Shown in pieces: positions 54,255 through 63,975 of a stretch of DNA of 64,000 nt. The DNA is taken from positions 43,911 through 107,910 of the forward strand of contig NZ_LMBX01000018.1 in the NCBI RefSeq assembly GCF_001439605.1. The letters are read 5' to 3'. The notes under the pieces were generated by a model. That model saw only the letters and a program-made list of their open reading frames with translations, ran no database searches and was not told the DNA's origin. The position numbers and the translations under genes are program-made. This stretch comes from Cytobacillus praedii. Lineage in GTDB: Bacteria > Bacillota > Bacilli > Bacillales > Cytobacillaceae. Position 1 is the stretch's first letter. Every line of letters starts with the position of its first letter.

Positions 54255-54710
54255 ATGGCAAATCAAGTTGAACCCAAACTAATTAAACCGTTATTTGATG
54301 AATTACAGCAGGAACTTTTTTGTACAGTGGCAACTATTGATCATGAGTCAGGCGGTCCCAATGTCAGTGCAATATCATGGATGCTTGCCAAGGATGAAGA
54401 GACTATCTATTTCGCAATTGATAATCGTTCTAGAATCATACAAAATATCATCAATAATAACAAGGTAGTCATAAACGTAATAGCAAATGAGTCTACATAT
54501 TCAATTAGCGGTGATGCATCAATTAAAGAAGAAAAGTTAGAAGGTGTTCCTTTAAAGCTCGCTTTAATCCACTTAACCATCAAGGAAGTACGGGATGTTA
54601 TGTTTTATGGTTCAAAGATAACAACTGCCCCGAAATATGATAAAACATATGATAAAGTCGCAGCAGCACGGCTTGACAAGCAGGTGATGGATGCAATGAA
54701 AAAAGCTTAG
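54255..54710 (+). CDS. pyridoxamine 5'-phosphate oxidase family protein
   Basis: 151 residues with a split-barrel flavin-binding fold: F-C-T-V-A-T-I-D near the start, P-N-V-S-A-I-S-W, I-Y-F-A-I-D-N-R-S-R and V-V-I-N-V. This is the PNPOx-like/Pyridox_oxidase superfamily; true pyridoxamine oxidases are longer, so it may bind FMN or F420-like or heme cofactors. Substrate unknown. No B. subtilis yla equivalent is remembered at this position, so it may be an insertion in the cluster. ATG 7 nt after GAAGGAG. Confidence 0.78.
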   Translation: MANQVEPKLIKPLFDELQQELFCTVATIDHESGGPNVSAISWMLAKDEETIYFAIDNRSRIIQNIINNNKVVINVIANESTYSISGDASIKEEKLEGVPLKLALIHLTIKEVRDVMFYGSKITTAPKYDKTYDKVAAARLDKQVMDAMKKA

Positions 54711-54728
54711 TTTTCACTAAGCTTTTTT
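54699..54728. terminator. bidirectional terminator, PNPOx / ylaJ
   Basis: 12-bp perfect stem AAAAAAGCTTAG/CTAAGCTTTTTT, 6-nt loop; overlaps both stop codons. Confidence 0.88.
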
Positions 54729-55324
54729 CATTCATTATTTTTATGGAAATTAGAATGTTTCTGTTGCTTTTCTTCTAGATTATTTTCTTCATTGTTATTT
54801 AGCGTCTTCTTAGGGTCTTCAGTGGCATTTTTAGGATTTTTTGAATCAATAATGTCAGCAGGTATTTCAGGCATTAGTCTCCCAGAAATATCTGCAAGCT
54901 CATTCATGATTCCCTGAATAGGCTTGCCAGCCTGAATATCACCTGACACCTCTCTGAGACGTGCATTAATGTCAGGGTCTGCTATGATAATAGCTCTTGC
55001 CCCATGCGGGTCATTTTTAAGACTTTCTGCTACGGAATATTTTATCGTCCCTACTTCTGAGCGTTCTAAATTTTTATTTACATCAATTCCTACAATTGCA
55101 TAGTTCCCAATCACAACAGCTGTTGCATCATTTACATTGGGAATGCTTGAAGCAAGATTTACTAGGTGTTTTGAAATATCCTGCCCAGTTGTTCGATCCA
55201 CCTCTTGAATTGTGCTGTTTTTGACATTTACTATATTCTGTTTTTGGCCATCTTGAAGTGATTGATTATTTACTCCACATCCGCTTAATAACACAGCAGT
55301 GAAAATAACTAGCCATTTTTTCAT
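54728..55324 (-). CDS. ylaJ: YlaJ, YhcN/YlaJ family sporulation lipoprotein
   Basis: 198 residues with lipobox L-S-G-C (cysteine 16), then the YhcN/YlaJ core (about 55-150) with D-A-T-A-V-V-I-G-N-Y-A-I-V-G-I-D and H-G-A-R-A-I-I-I-A-D-P-D-I. The tail is Asn/Glu/Lys-rich. The family is found in spore membranes and coats. ATG at 55324 is directly after GGAGGCGG; a frame up to 55375 lacks a site. Likely under sporulation control, though no sigma-G box was identified. Confidence 0.9.
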   Translation of the reverse strand: MKKWLVIFTAVLLSGCGVNNQSLQDGQKQNIVNVKNSTIQEVDRTTGQDISKHLVNLASSIPNVNDATAVVIGNYAIVGIDVNKNLERSEVGTIKYSVAESLKNDPHGARAIIIADPDINARLREVSGDIQAGKPIQGIMNELADISGRLMPEIPADIIDSKNPKNATEDPKKTLNNNEENNLEEKQQKHSNFHKNNE

Positions 55325-55492
55325 GTTATCCGCCTCCAAAGGTAACGCTACACAACTAGCATTTGCATTTCTCATATATTCATGTATTATTGTGCAAAAT
55401 TTCTTCTATCTTTATTCGAAAAATCATATATTTAATCAAAGTTCTATTCGTTCCACTGTTAAGATGATCTAATAGGGGCAGGAGGCATCGAA

Positions 55493-56818
55493 TTGAGGAA
55501 AATATATGTGTTAGATACAAATGTCTTGTTACAAGACCCGAATGCTATCTTCTCTTTTGAAGAAAATGAAGTGGTAATTCCCGCCGTTGTATTAGAAGAG
55601 GTTGATTCTAAGAAGAGATATATGGATGAAATTGGCAGGAATGCAAGGCATGTATCCAGACTCATTGATGGTTTAAGAGGAACTGGCAAGCTCCACGAAA
55701 AAATTCCATTAGAAAATGGAGGGAGTTTGAGGATTGAATTAAACCATCGATCTTTTCAGCAATTACAAGAAATCTTTGTTGAAAAAACAAATGATAATCG
55801 AATATTAGCTGTAGCGAAAAACCTTTCTCTCGAAGAAGGAGAAAAGGAGGATGGACGAACCGTCATTCTGGTCAGTAAAGATGCGCTTGTCAGGGTGAAA
55901 GCTGATGCAATTGGATTACATTCTGAAGACTTTTTAAGTGACAGAGTAATTGAAAACGATCATTTGTATACTGGATTTATGGAAGTTTTTATTTCGAAGG
56001 AGAAACTGGATCTGTTTTATGATAAAGGAGAGCTGCCACTTTCTCTAGTCAATTCACCGACATATCCCAACCAGTTTCTTTTGATGAAAGACTTACTTGG
56101 ATCCTCCTCTTCTGCTCTTGGAATCGTTGATAAAAAGGATAACAAGATTAAAAAGCTGATTTTTGATCATGAACATATATGGGGAGTTAAACCAAGAAAT
56201 GTTCAACAAACCATTGCGATGGAGCTATTATTAAGGAGAGACTTGCCGTTAATCACATTAACAGGAAAAGCAGGCACAGGAAAAACACTTATTGCACTTG
56301 CATCAGGACTAATGCAAACGGAAGATCTAGGATATTATAAGAAACTGCTAGTCGCTAGACCAATTGTACCTGTCGGAAAAGATCTTGGCTTTCTTCCGGG
56401 TGAAAAAGAAGAAAAGCTTAGACCTTGGATGCAGCCGATATATGATAATTTAGAGTATTTATTTAATGCGAAGAAGCCAGGTGAACTAGATGCCATCTTA
56501 GCGGGAATGGGATCCATAGAGGTGGAAGCATTAACTTATATAAGGGGGAGAAGTATTCCTGACCAATATATTATCATTGATGAGGCGCAAAATTTAACAA
56601 AACATGAAGTGAAAACTATTCTTACCCGTGTTGGGGAGGGCAGTAAAATTGTCTTAATGGGAGATCCAGAACAAATAGATCACCCTTATTTAGACGCTTA
56701 CAACAATGGACTAACTTATGTAGTAGAGAAATTTAAAGATCAAAAGATTTCTGGGCATATTAAGCTCATCAAAGGAGAACGATCCGGACTTGCACAATTA
56801 GCTGCCGACCTTTTGTAG
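55493..56818 (+). CDS. ylaK: YlaK, PIN-PhoH fusion (PhoH2-type)
   Basis: 441 residues. An N-terminal PIN-like RNase domain (V-L-D-T-N-V-L-L, D8; E-E-V-D; further acidic residues near 90-130) joined to a PhoH ATPase domain (about 235-441; Walker A T-G-K-A-G-T-G-K-T, Walker B Y-I-I-I-D-E-A-Q). PhoH2 proteins studied in actinobacteria unwind and cleave RNA. TTG start 7 nt after GGAGG. Monocistronic. Confidence 0.92.
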   Translation: MRKIYVLDTNVLLQDPNAIFSFEENEVVIPAVVLEEVDSKKRYMDEIGRNARHVSRLIDGLRGTGKLHEKIPLENGGSLRIELNHRSFQQLQEIFVEKTNDNRILAVAKNLSLEEGEKEDGRTVILVSKDALVRVKADAIGLHSEDFLSDRVIENDHLYTGFMEVFISKEKLDLFYDKGELPLSLVNSPTYPNQFLLMKDLLGSSSSALGIVDKKDNKIKKLIFDHEHIWGVKPRNVQQTIAMELLLRRDLPLITLTGKAGTGKTLIALASGLMQTEDLGYYKKLLVARPIVPVGKDLGFLPGEKEEKLRPWMQPIYDNLEYLFNAKKPGELDAILAGMGSIEVEALTYIRGRSIPDQYIIIDEAQNLTKHEVKTILTRVGEGSKIVLMGDPEQIDHPYLDAYNNGLTYVVEKFKDQKISGHIKLIKGERSGLAQLAADLL

Positions 56819-56859
56819 AAATGAGATTTAGTGCTATCATTTTAATCAGTTCAAGATAA

Positions 56860-56889
56860 AAAAGGGCGATGATTTTTTCATCGCCTTTT
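56860..56889. terminator. bidirectional terminator, ylaK / ylaL
   Basis: AAGGGCGATGA/TCATCGCCTTTT (one G-U), 5-nt loop, A and T tails. Confidence 0.85.
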
Positions 56890-56894
56890 CCTGT

Positions 56895-57392
56895 TTATTC
56901 CACTCTAAATGCCTTCACTTTTTTTATTGGATTCTCTTTATTGGAACCGTCCCCATAATAAATATAGGCAGGTCCATCTTCTTTTAATGGTTTCCCATTT
57001 TCAGAAAAACCTAAAACTAATTCTTCTGCTTGTTCAATAGGGATGCTGATTTCTTCCTCTTCACAAACAATGACGACCGTACTGGCTTGACTGTCAGGTT
57101 CTGCATTTTTTAGAAAAGGTTTAAATGGAATTCCAAATGTTCCAGTAAGTACCTTTTCCTTCTCAAACTTTTTCTCTGTTTTCAGCGTAGGGGGAAAAAC
57201 GGCTCCTTCCATAATTTCCCTATCCCAGTGTTTTGAAATTTCCTTTGTGTATTCTTCTAATTCATCCTTTTTTTCTTCTTCTGTATTAAAATATGTAGTT
57301 AAATCAACACGTCGATCATCAAAAATCCATACGCCTGGATCTAATGTGATCGGATATTTCACTTTCCCGCTAAATAAGATTATTTTTTCCAT
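56895..57392 (-). CDS. ylaL: YlaL, conserved hypothetical
   Basis: 165 residues, soluble, acidic, starting M-E-K-I-I-L-F-S-G-K-V-K-Y-P-I-T-L-D-P-G-V-W-I-F-D-D-R-R (hyphenated), a pattern kept in YlaL of Bacillaceae. P-A-Y-I-Y-Y-G-D-G occurs near the C-terminus. Function unknown. The GGAGG ribosome binding site precedes ATG at 57392. Convergent with ylaK. Confidence 0.85.
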   Translation of the reverse strand: MEKIILFSGKVKYPITLDPGVWIFDDRRVDLTTYFNTEEEKKDELEEYTKEISKHWDREIMEGAVFPPTLKTEKKFEKEKVLTGTFGIPFKPFLKNAEPDSQASTVVIVCEEEEISIPIEQAEELVLGFSENGKPLKEDGPAYIYYGDGSNKENPIKKVKAFRVE

Positions 57393-57553
57393 AACTAATT
57401 CCTCCTAATAGGGACAAGAACAAACATTGATTACACACGTAAGTATACAGATTTTTTGAGAATTTGTCATACTCATAACTTAATGAGAGAATGAAATCGA
57501 TAGAAAAATAAAAAATAAAATACGATGAGTAATAATGTTTGGAGGAAGGCAGA

Positions 57554-58483
57554 ATGACATGTAAATCAAATGCTGATTTGCAGATAATAGTTGATGAGGT
57601 TCGTTCCTTTTCAGAAAAAGGAGCAGTTGCAGACTATATCCCAGCGCTGGCAAAAGTAAATAAAACTGACTTGTCAGTTGCTATTTATGAAAAGAATAAT
57701 TTATGTATTTATGCAGGCGATTATATGAGGAATTTTACGCTGCAAAGTATTTCAAAAGTGCTAGTTCTTGCACTTGCTCTTCAAGACAGAGGAGTAGATT
57801 ATGTCTTTGATCGAGTGGGGATGGAGCCGACAGGAGATCCATTTAATTCGATTTCAAAGCTAGAAACTTCGATTCCATCTAAACCGCTTAATCCGATGAT
57901 AAATGCGGGTGCCCTTGCCGTTACAAATATGATCAAAGGGGAGAGTGAGAATGAGAGATGGGAACGCATCCTTCAATTTGTTAGCTGCCTTGCGAACAAA
58001 CCGAATGTTACTTATGATGTGGAAGTCGCAAATTCAGAACTGGAAACCGCGTGGCTAAATCGGGCACTATGTTATTTTATGAAGCAGCATAAGGTGGTTG
58101 AAGGTGATATTGAGGAGTTAATGATAACCTATACAAAACAATGCGCAATTGAAATGAATTGTTTTGAACTGGCAAGAATTGGTGCGGTTTTTGCTTTAAA
58201 TGGGCTGGATCCGGAAACAGGAGAAAGACTGATACCGATTCATATCGCACGTATTTGTAAAACATTTATGGTTACATGCGGAATGTACAATGCCTCTGGC
58301 GAATTTGCAATTAAGGTGGGAATCCCTGCTAAAAGCGGCGTTTCAGGTGGTATTCTTGGAGTGGTCCCTGAGAAATATGGCATAGGTATTTTTGGCCCGT
58401 CATTAGATGAAAAAGGCAATAGTATGGCTGGGATTAAACTGCTTGAAATTCTTGCTGAAAGATACAACTTTAGTATATTCTAG
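57554..58483 (+). CDS. glsA2: glutaminase (YlaM/GlsA type)
   Basis: 309 residues, a serine-beta-lactamase-like glutaminase. The nucleophile motif S-I-S-K (in F-T-L-Q-S-I-S-K-V-L), N-P-M-I-N-A-G-A, Y-x3-S, and S-G-V-S-G-G-I near the end are all present. Hydrolyses glutamine to glutamate and ammonia. In B. subtilis ylaM is the second, weakly expressed glutaminase. ATG at 57554 has GGAGG 9 nt upstream. Monocistronic. Confidence 0.93.
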   Translation: MTCKSNADLQIIVDEVRSFSEKGAVADYIPALAKVNKTDLSVAIYEKNNLCIYAGDYMRNFTLQSISKVLVLALALQDRGVDYVFDRVGMEPTGDPFNSISKLETSIPSKPLNPMINAGALAVTNMIKGESENERWERILQFVSCLANKPNVTYDVEVANSELETAWLNRALCYFMKQHKVVEGDIEELMITYTKQCAIEMNCFELARIGAVFALNGLDPETGERLIPIHIARICKTFMVTCGMYNASGEFAIKVGIPAKSGVSGGILGVVPEKYGIGIFGPSLDEKGNSMAGIKLLEILAERYNFSIF

Positions 58484-58605
58484 CTTTTGTTAACAAAAAT
58501 GAACATTCTATTCCCTATGTACACCGTATTATCCTTGCTTTTTTCTCTTTTACCGTATAAAATTTATAGATAGGATAATCGCTCGGGAAACGGGGGGATT
58601 GAAAG

Positions 58606-58887
58606 TTGACTTCTGAAACCATATTAGATCATAAGAAAAAAGCAGATGCTCTATTAAAGGCAGATGCAGATAAAATATTAAAATTAATTAAAGTGCAGAT
58701 GGACAATCTCACCATGCCTCAATGTCCACTTTATGAAGAAGTGCTTGATACGCAAATGTTTGGATTATCTCGTGAAATCGAATTTGCTGTTAGGCTTGGC
58801 TTAATTGAGGAGTCTGAAGGAAAAGCTATTCTAGCTGAATTAGAAAAAGAGTTATCTATTCTGCATGAAGCATCCGTAAGAAAATAA
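58606..58887 (+). CDS. ylaN: YlaN, UPF0358 iron-homeostasis protein
   Basis: 93 residues, helical, closely matching Yla[19 protein letters not shown] and [21 protein letters not shown]. Reported to bind Fe(II) and to lift Fur repression; important at low iron in B. subtilis. TTG start after GGGGGG. Monocistronic, followed by a terminator and ftsW, as in B. subtilis. Confidence 0.94.
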   Translation: MTSETILDHKKKADALLKADADKILKLIKVQMDNLTMPQCPLYEEVLDTQMFGLSREIEFAVRLGLIEESEGKAILAELEKELSILHEASVRK

Positions 58888-58895
58888 AGATAAAG

Positions 58896-58937
58896 AAAAC
58901 TCAAACATTCTACTAGAATTGTTTGAGTTTTTTTATC
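58896..58937 (+). terminator. intrinsic terminator after ylaN
   Basis: AAAACTCAAACA/TGTTTGAGTTTT with an inner TTCTA/TAGAA extension, then T run. Confidence 0.87.
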
Positions 58938-59120
58938 ATTGTAAATATGGGAGAGAAATTAGAACTAAATAATGTTATTCTTTTTATAAATAGTATAACG
59001 TTATTGTGGATTTTTGATAATTAGTATGATACATTTAATTTATCTTCTCTTCCATGCAGGATAATTTAATGCTTTAATCGAATAAATATATCAACGCAAG
59101 TAGTAAGGGAAGAGGGCTCC

Positions 59121-60323
59121 ATGTTAAAAAAAATATTAAAATCATATGATTACACATTGGTTATTGCAGTACTTATGTTATCAGTTTTTGGGCTGATCAT
59201 GATCTACAGTGCAAGTATGGTTACCGCGGTACAAATTAATAAGGTTGACAGCGATTATTTTTTCAATAAACAAAAGACTCACTTGATCATTTCTGCAGTT
59301 GCATTCACTTTTATGGCGATTTTTCCTTATAAAGCCATGCTGAGCAATAAAATTCTTATTCCGATGGTATTTCTTTCTTTAGGAGGACTATTTGCACTAT
59401 TTGTATTTGGACAAGCTACGAACAATGCACAAAGCTGGTTTGAATTAGGGAAGCGCAGTTTGCAGCCATCCGAATTTATTAAATTAACGGTTATCATTTA
59501 TTTATCCGCTGTATATGCAAAGAAGCAATCATATATAAATGAGTTTAATCGAGGGGTTGTCCCGCCGCTTGCTTATTTATTTCTTGCCTGTGTTCTAGTA
59601 GCTATGGAACCAGACTTTGGTACTGCTGCCATTATATTTGCTATTGCAGCAACTATAATATTTGCATCAGGAATGAATTATAAAAATATATTTAAACTTG
59701 GTTTAATCGGATTTATCATGGTAGTTCCATTAGTATTGATTATGAAGGATAAGATTTTTACGAAAGTTCGAATGGGCCGAATTGAAGCCTTTCAAGATCC
59801 ATTTTCCACTGATTTTGGCTATCAACTTGTTAATTCTTATTTAGCACTAGGTGCTGGAGGATTGAAGGGGTTAGGTTTGGGAAATAGCGTCCAAAAACTA
59901 GGCTATTTACCTGAAGCACATACAGACTTCATTATGGCAGTGATTGCTGAAGAACTAGGTTTATTTGGTGTAAGTTTTGTCCTTTTAATTCTAGGCTATA
60001 TTGTGTTAAAAGGAATATTTATTGGCTTAAAGTGTAAGGATCCTTTCGGTAGTTTGCTGGCAATTGGTATATCTAGTATGATAGGGATTCAATCTTTTAT
60101 AAATTTAGCAGGTATTTCTGGAGTGATTCCTCTTACCGGTGTGCCTTTGCCATTCGTAAGCTATGGAGGGTCATCGCTTCTGCAATTGTCCCTAGCGATG
60201 GGGATTTTAGTTAACGTGTCAATGTTTATTAACTACGAAGAAAAATACAAAAATAATAAAGATAATAGCCAATCTGTCAACGAACAAAAACCATCAGGGG
60301 CAATTTACAATTACCGAAAATAG
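59121..60323 (+). CDS. ftsW: FtsW, SEDS-family peptidoglycan glycosyltransferase
   Basis: 400 residues with about ten membrane helices. SEDS motifs: M-I-Y-S-A-S near the N-terminus, Q-P-S-E-F-I-K, the catalytic-loop region with E-A-H-T-D-F-I, and V-P-L-P-F-V-S-Y-G-G-S-S at the end. Polymerises septal peptidoglycan with a class B PBP. The position before pycA identifies it as FtsW rather than RodA. ATG start after GGGAAGAGGG. Confidence 0.92.
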   Translation: MLKKILKSYDYTLVIAVLMLSVFGLIMIYSASMVTAVQINKVDSDYFFNKQKTHLIISAVAFTFMAIFPYKAMLSNKILIPMVFLSLGGLFALFVFGQATNNAQSWFELGKRSLQPSEFIKLTVIIYLSAVYAKKQSYINEFNRGVVPPLAYLFLACVLVAMEPDFGTAAIIFAIAATIIFASGMNYKNIFKLGLIGFIMVVPLVLIMKDKIFTKVRMGRIEAFQDPFSTDFGYQLVNSYLALGAGGLKGLGLGNSVQKLGYLPEAHTDFIMAVIAEELGLFGVSFVLLILGYIVLKGIFIGLKCKDPFGSLLAIGISSMIGIQSFINLAGISGVIPLTGVPLPFVSYGGSSLLQLSLAMGILVNVSMFINYEEKYKNNKDNSQSVNEQKPSGAIYNYRK

Positions 60324-60358
60324 AATTTAAATTATGTATATTTATTAGAAAACAAGAT

Positions 60359-60406
60359 AAATAGCTTTCATGCTATTTTGAGGACGGTTCGTTATAAGGC
60401 CGTTCT
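60359..60406 (+). promoter_or_regulatory. two hairpins between ftsW and pycA
   Basis: AAATAGC/GCTATTT (60359-60378, 6-nt loop, terminator-like for ftsW) and AGGACGG/CCGTTCT (60381-60406, 12-nt loop) in the pycA leader. Confidence 0.45.
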
Positions 60407-60454
60407 ACACGTTTAATTACCAGAAAAATCAAAAAATAATTAGGGGTGTTTTCC

Positions 60455-63400
60455 TTGAACCGATCAATCAACAAAGTGTTAGTGGCAAACAGAGGCGAGA
60501 TTGCAATCCGCGTATTCCGTGCATGTACAGAACTGCATATTCGAACCGTTGCTATTTATTCTAAAGAGGATACGGGTTCTTTTCACAGATATAAGGCGGA
60601 TGAAGCTTACCTAGTCGGTGAAGGGAAAAAACCGATCGATGCCTATTTAGACATTGAAGGCATCATAAATATAGCTAAGAGCAGTGATGTGGATGCTATC
60701 CATCCTGGATATGGATTTTTATCAGAAAATATTCACTTTGCTAGGCGATGTGAAGAAGAGGGAATCATTTTTATTGGACCTGAATCCAGACATTTAGATA
60801 TGTTCGGTGACAAAGTGAAAGCTAGGACACAAGCACAGCTTGCTGAAATTCCTGTCATCCCAGGCAGTGACGGACCTGTTAGCAGCGTTCAGGATGTCAT
60901 TAACTTTGGGGATAGTCATGGATTTCCAATTATCATTAAAGCCTCACTTGGCGGTGGTGGAAGAGGAATGCGGATCGTTAAAAATATTGATGAAGTAACT
61001 GAAGCATATGAGCGCGCAAAATCTGAAGCGAAGGCTGCGTTTGGCAATGATGAAGTGTATGTTGAGAAGTTTATTGAAAAACCAAAGCATATTGAAGTGC
61101 AAATTATCGGTGATAAACATGGAAATATTGTTCATTTATATGAAAGGGACTGTTCAGTTCAACGTCGTCATCAAAAAGTAGTTGAAGTTGCACCATGTGT
61201 TTCATTATCTCCAAATTTAAGAGATGAAATTTGTGAGGCTGCAGTTAGGCTAATGAAAAACGTAGATTATATAAATGCTGGTACTGTGGAGTTTTTAGTA
61301 TCAGGGGAAGAATTTTATTTTATCGAGGTAAATCCTCGTGTGCAGGTAGAGCATACCATTACAGAGATGGTAACAGGAATTGATATCGTTCATACACAAA
61401 TTCTAGTTGCTGCTGGTTATCCTCTGCACGGTGATAAAATCGGAATTCCTACACAGGAGAATATCCATGTTAACGGCTATGCCATACAATCACGTGTAAC
61501 AACAGAAGATCCGTTAAACAATTTCATGCCTGATACTGGGAAGATTATGGCCTACCGATCAGGCGGAGGATTTGGTGTTCGTCTTGATGCCGGAAATGGA
61601 TTTCAAGGGGCGGTTATTACACCTTTTTATGATTCCTTGCTTGTAAAGCTATCTACTCAAGCAATGACTTTTGAGCAAGCTGCATCAAAAATGGTCCGAA
61701 ACCTGCAGGAATTTCGAATTCGTGGGATAAAAACGAATATTCCATTTCTAGAAAACGTAGTGAAACATGAGAAATTCCTTACAGGTGAGTATGATACTTC
61801 CTTTATTGATAAGACACCAGAATTATTTTTGTTCCCTAAACGAAAAGACCGTGGAACGAAAATGTTAACATACATTGGGAATGTGACGGTAAATGGATTT
61901 CCTGGAATCGAAAAGAAGAAGAGACCGGTATTTGAAATACCGAGAGTGCCAAATTTAAACCCTACAAATCAATATCAAGAGGGGACAAAGCAAATTTTAG
62001 ATAAGTTTGGCCCCGAAGGAGTAGTAAAATGGGTGAAGGAGCAAAAGCAGGTATTATTAACAGATACTACCTTCCGTGATGCCCATCAATCACTATTAGC
62101 AACTCGAGTTAGGACGAATGATATTAAACATATAGCTGAACCGACAGCTAAGCTTTTGCCGGAAATGTTTTCATTTGAAATGTGGGGTGGAGCAACTTTT
62201 GATGTTGCTTATCGATTCCTGAAAGAGGACCCATGGGAAAGACTGCTAACTTTAAGAGAGAAAATGCCAAATGTCCTTTTTCAAATGCTATTAAGGGGTT
62301 CAAATGCAGTAGGTTACAAGAATTATCCAGATAATGTAATCCGTGAATTTGTTGAAAAATCAGCTCAAGCTGGGATTGACGTATTCCGTATCTTTGACAG
62401 CTTAAATTGGCTGAAAGGAATGGAAGTTGCGATTGATGCTGTTCGACAATCGGGAAAAATTGCAGAAGCCGCAATTTGTTATACTGGTGATATCTCAGAC
62501 CCGACTAAAACAAAATATAATATTGCATACTACAAAAATTTAGCTAAAGAACTTGAAAATCAAGGTGCACATATTTTAGGACTTAAGGATATGGCAGGTC
62601 TACTAAAGCCGCAGGCTGCCTATCAATTAATTTCTGAACTGAAGGATACTGTGAATATTCCAATCCATCTTCACACCCACGACACTAGCGGCAATGGAAT
62701 CTTTACTTATGCTAAAGCAATTGAAGCAGGGGTAGATATCGTTGATGTAGCAATTAGTTCAATGGCGGGATTAACATCCCAGCCAAGTGCAAATTCACTT
62801 TATTATGCTCTTGAGGGGACAGAACGAAAACCGAATATTAATATTCAAGCACTCGAACAATTATCTTATTATTGGGAAGATGTTCGTAAATATTACAAGG
62901 AATTTGAAAGCGGAATGATCGCCCCACACTCGGAAGTATACCAGCATGAGATGCCTGGCGGCCAATACAGCAATCTGCAACAGCAGGCGAAGGGTGTTGG
63001 ACTTGGGGAGAAATGGGATGATGTGAAAGAAATGTATTCCCGTGTGAATCAAATGTTTGGAGATATTGTAAAAGTAACTCCTTCTTCTAAGGTTGTTGGT
63101 GACATGGCGCTGTATATGGTACAAAATCAACTAACTGAGGAAGATGTAATTAATAAAGGGTTAACTTTAGATTTTCCTGATTCGGTTGTGGAACTATTCG
63201 AAGGATACCTTGGACAGCCATACGGTGGTTTCCCTAAAGAATTGCAAAACGTTATCTTGAAAAATAAACAACCAATAACGGTTCGTCCAGGGGAATTGCT
63301 TGAGAATGTCGATTTTGAAGCAATAAAAGAAAAGCTTTTCAATGATCTAGGCAGACAAGTTACGATATTCGATACGCTTGCTTATGCTCTGTATCCAAAG

Positions 63401-63895
63401 GTGTATATGGATTATATAAAAACGGTAGAACAATTTGGTGATGTATCAGTTCTTGATACACCTACGTTCCTCTTCGGTATGAGATTAGGAGAGGAAATAG
63501 AGATTGAAATTGAAACAGGTAAAACACTTATTGTTAAACTCGTTTCAATTGGTCAGCCTCAGGCAGATGGAAATAGAATTGTCTATTTTGAATTAAACGG
63601 ACAGCCTCGTGAGGTTGTAATTAAAGATGAGAGTATTAAGTCCACAGTTGCTTCTAAAATGAAAGCTGATCCGCATAATGAAAGTCATATTGGAGCTTCC
63701 ATGCCAGGAACAGTCATAAAGGTTTTGGCTGAAAAAGGGGAACGGGTAGAAAAAGGTGATCATCTGATGATCACTGAAGCGATGAAAATGGAAACAACCG
63801 TACAAGCACCATTCTCGGGAACAGTTAGCGATATCTTTGTAAAAAGTGGAGAAGCGATTCAAACAGGGGATTTATTACTTGAATTAACAAAATAA
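60455..63895 (+). CDS. pycA: pyruvate carboxylase
   Basis: 1146 residues, the full alpha4-type enzyme. Biotin carboxylase with ATP grasp (about 5-455; K-A-S-L-G-G-G-G-R-G-M, E-V-N-P-R-V-Q-V-E-H), carboxyltransferase (about 530-800; T-T-F-R-D-A-H-Q-S, metal lysine region G-L-K-D-M-A-G, H-L-H-T-H-D-T-S-G-N), an allosteric linker, and BCCP with biotin lysine in E-A-M-K-M-E about 35 residues from the end. Makes oxaloacetate from pyruvate for anaplerosis. TTG at 60455 (8 nt after AGGGG) is preferred to the upstream GTG. Confidence 0.97.
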   Translation: MNRSINKVLVANRGEIAIRVFRACTELHIRTVAIYSKEDTGSFHRYKADEAYLVGEGKKPIDAYLDIEGIINIAKSSDVDAIHPGYGFLSENIHFARRCEEEGIIFIGPESRHLDMFGDKVKARTQAQLAEIPVIPGSDGPVSSVQDVINFGDSHGFPIIIKASLGGGGRGMRIVKNIDEVTEAYERAKSEAKAAFGNDEVYVEKFIEKPKHIEVQIIGDKHGNIVHLYERDCSVQRRHQKVVEVAPCVSLSPNLRDEICEAAVRLMKNVDYINAGTVEFLVSGEEFYFIEVNPRVQVEHTITEMVTGIDIVHTQILVAAGYPLHGDKIGIPTQENIHVNGYAIQSRVTTEDPLNNFMPDTGKIMAYRSGGGFGVRLDAGNGFQGAVITPFYDSLLVKLSTQAMTFEQAASKMVRNLQEFRIRGIKTNIPFLENVVKHEKFLTGEYDTSFIDKTPELFLFPKRKDRGTKMLTYIGNVTVNGFPGIEKKKRPVFEIPRVPNLNPTNQYQEGTKQILDKFGPEGVVKWVKEQKQVLLTDTTFRDAHQSLLATRVRTNDIKHIAEPTAKLLPEMFSFEMWGGATFDVAYRFLKEDPWERLLTLREKMPNVLFQMLLRGSNAVGYKNYPDNVIREFVEKSAQAGIDVFRIFDSLNWLKGMEVAIDAVRQSGKIAEAAICYTGDISDPTKTKYNIAYYKNLAKELENQGAHILGLKDMAGLLKPQAAYQLISELKDTVNIPIHLHTHDTSGNGIFTYAKAIEAGVDIVDVAISSMAGLTSQPSANSLYYALEGTERKPNINIQALEQLSYYWEDVRKYYKEFESGMIAPHSEVYQHEMPGGQYSNLQQQAKGVGLGEKWDDVKEMYSRVNQMFGDIVKVTPSSKVVGDMALYMVQNQLTEEDVINKGLTLDFPDSVVELFEGYLGQPYGGFPKELQNVILKNKQPITVRPGELLENVDFEAIKEKLFNDLGRQVTIFDTLAYALYPKVYMDYIKTVEQFGDVSVLDTPTFLFGMRLGEEIEIEIETGKTLIVKLVSIGQPQADGNRIVYFELNGQPREVVIKDESIKSTVASKMKADPHNESHIGASMPGTVIKVLAEKGERVEKGDHLMITEAMKMETTVQAPFSGTVSDIFVKSGEAIQTGDLLLELTK

Positions 63896-63897
63896 AA

Positions 63898-63926
63898 AGC
63901 GTTGCAGCAGTGGCTGCAACGCTTCA
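63898..63926 (+). terminator. first hairpin after pycA
   Basis: AAGCGTTGCAG/CTGCAACGCTT with a 6-nt loop, no T tract; directly adjoins the next hairpin. Confidence 0.7.
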
Positions 63927-63975
63927 GACTGTAGACAAACTTGATGAAAATCGAGTTTGCCTACAGTCTTTTTTG
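63926..63975 (+). terminator. second hairpin and T tract after pycA
   Basis: AGACTGTAG.CAAACT pairs with AGTTTG.CTACAGTCT (one mismatch), then TTTTTTG. The strong stem closes the pycA transcript. Confidence 0.82.
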
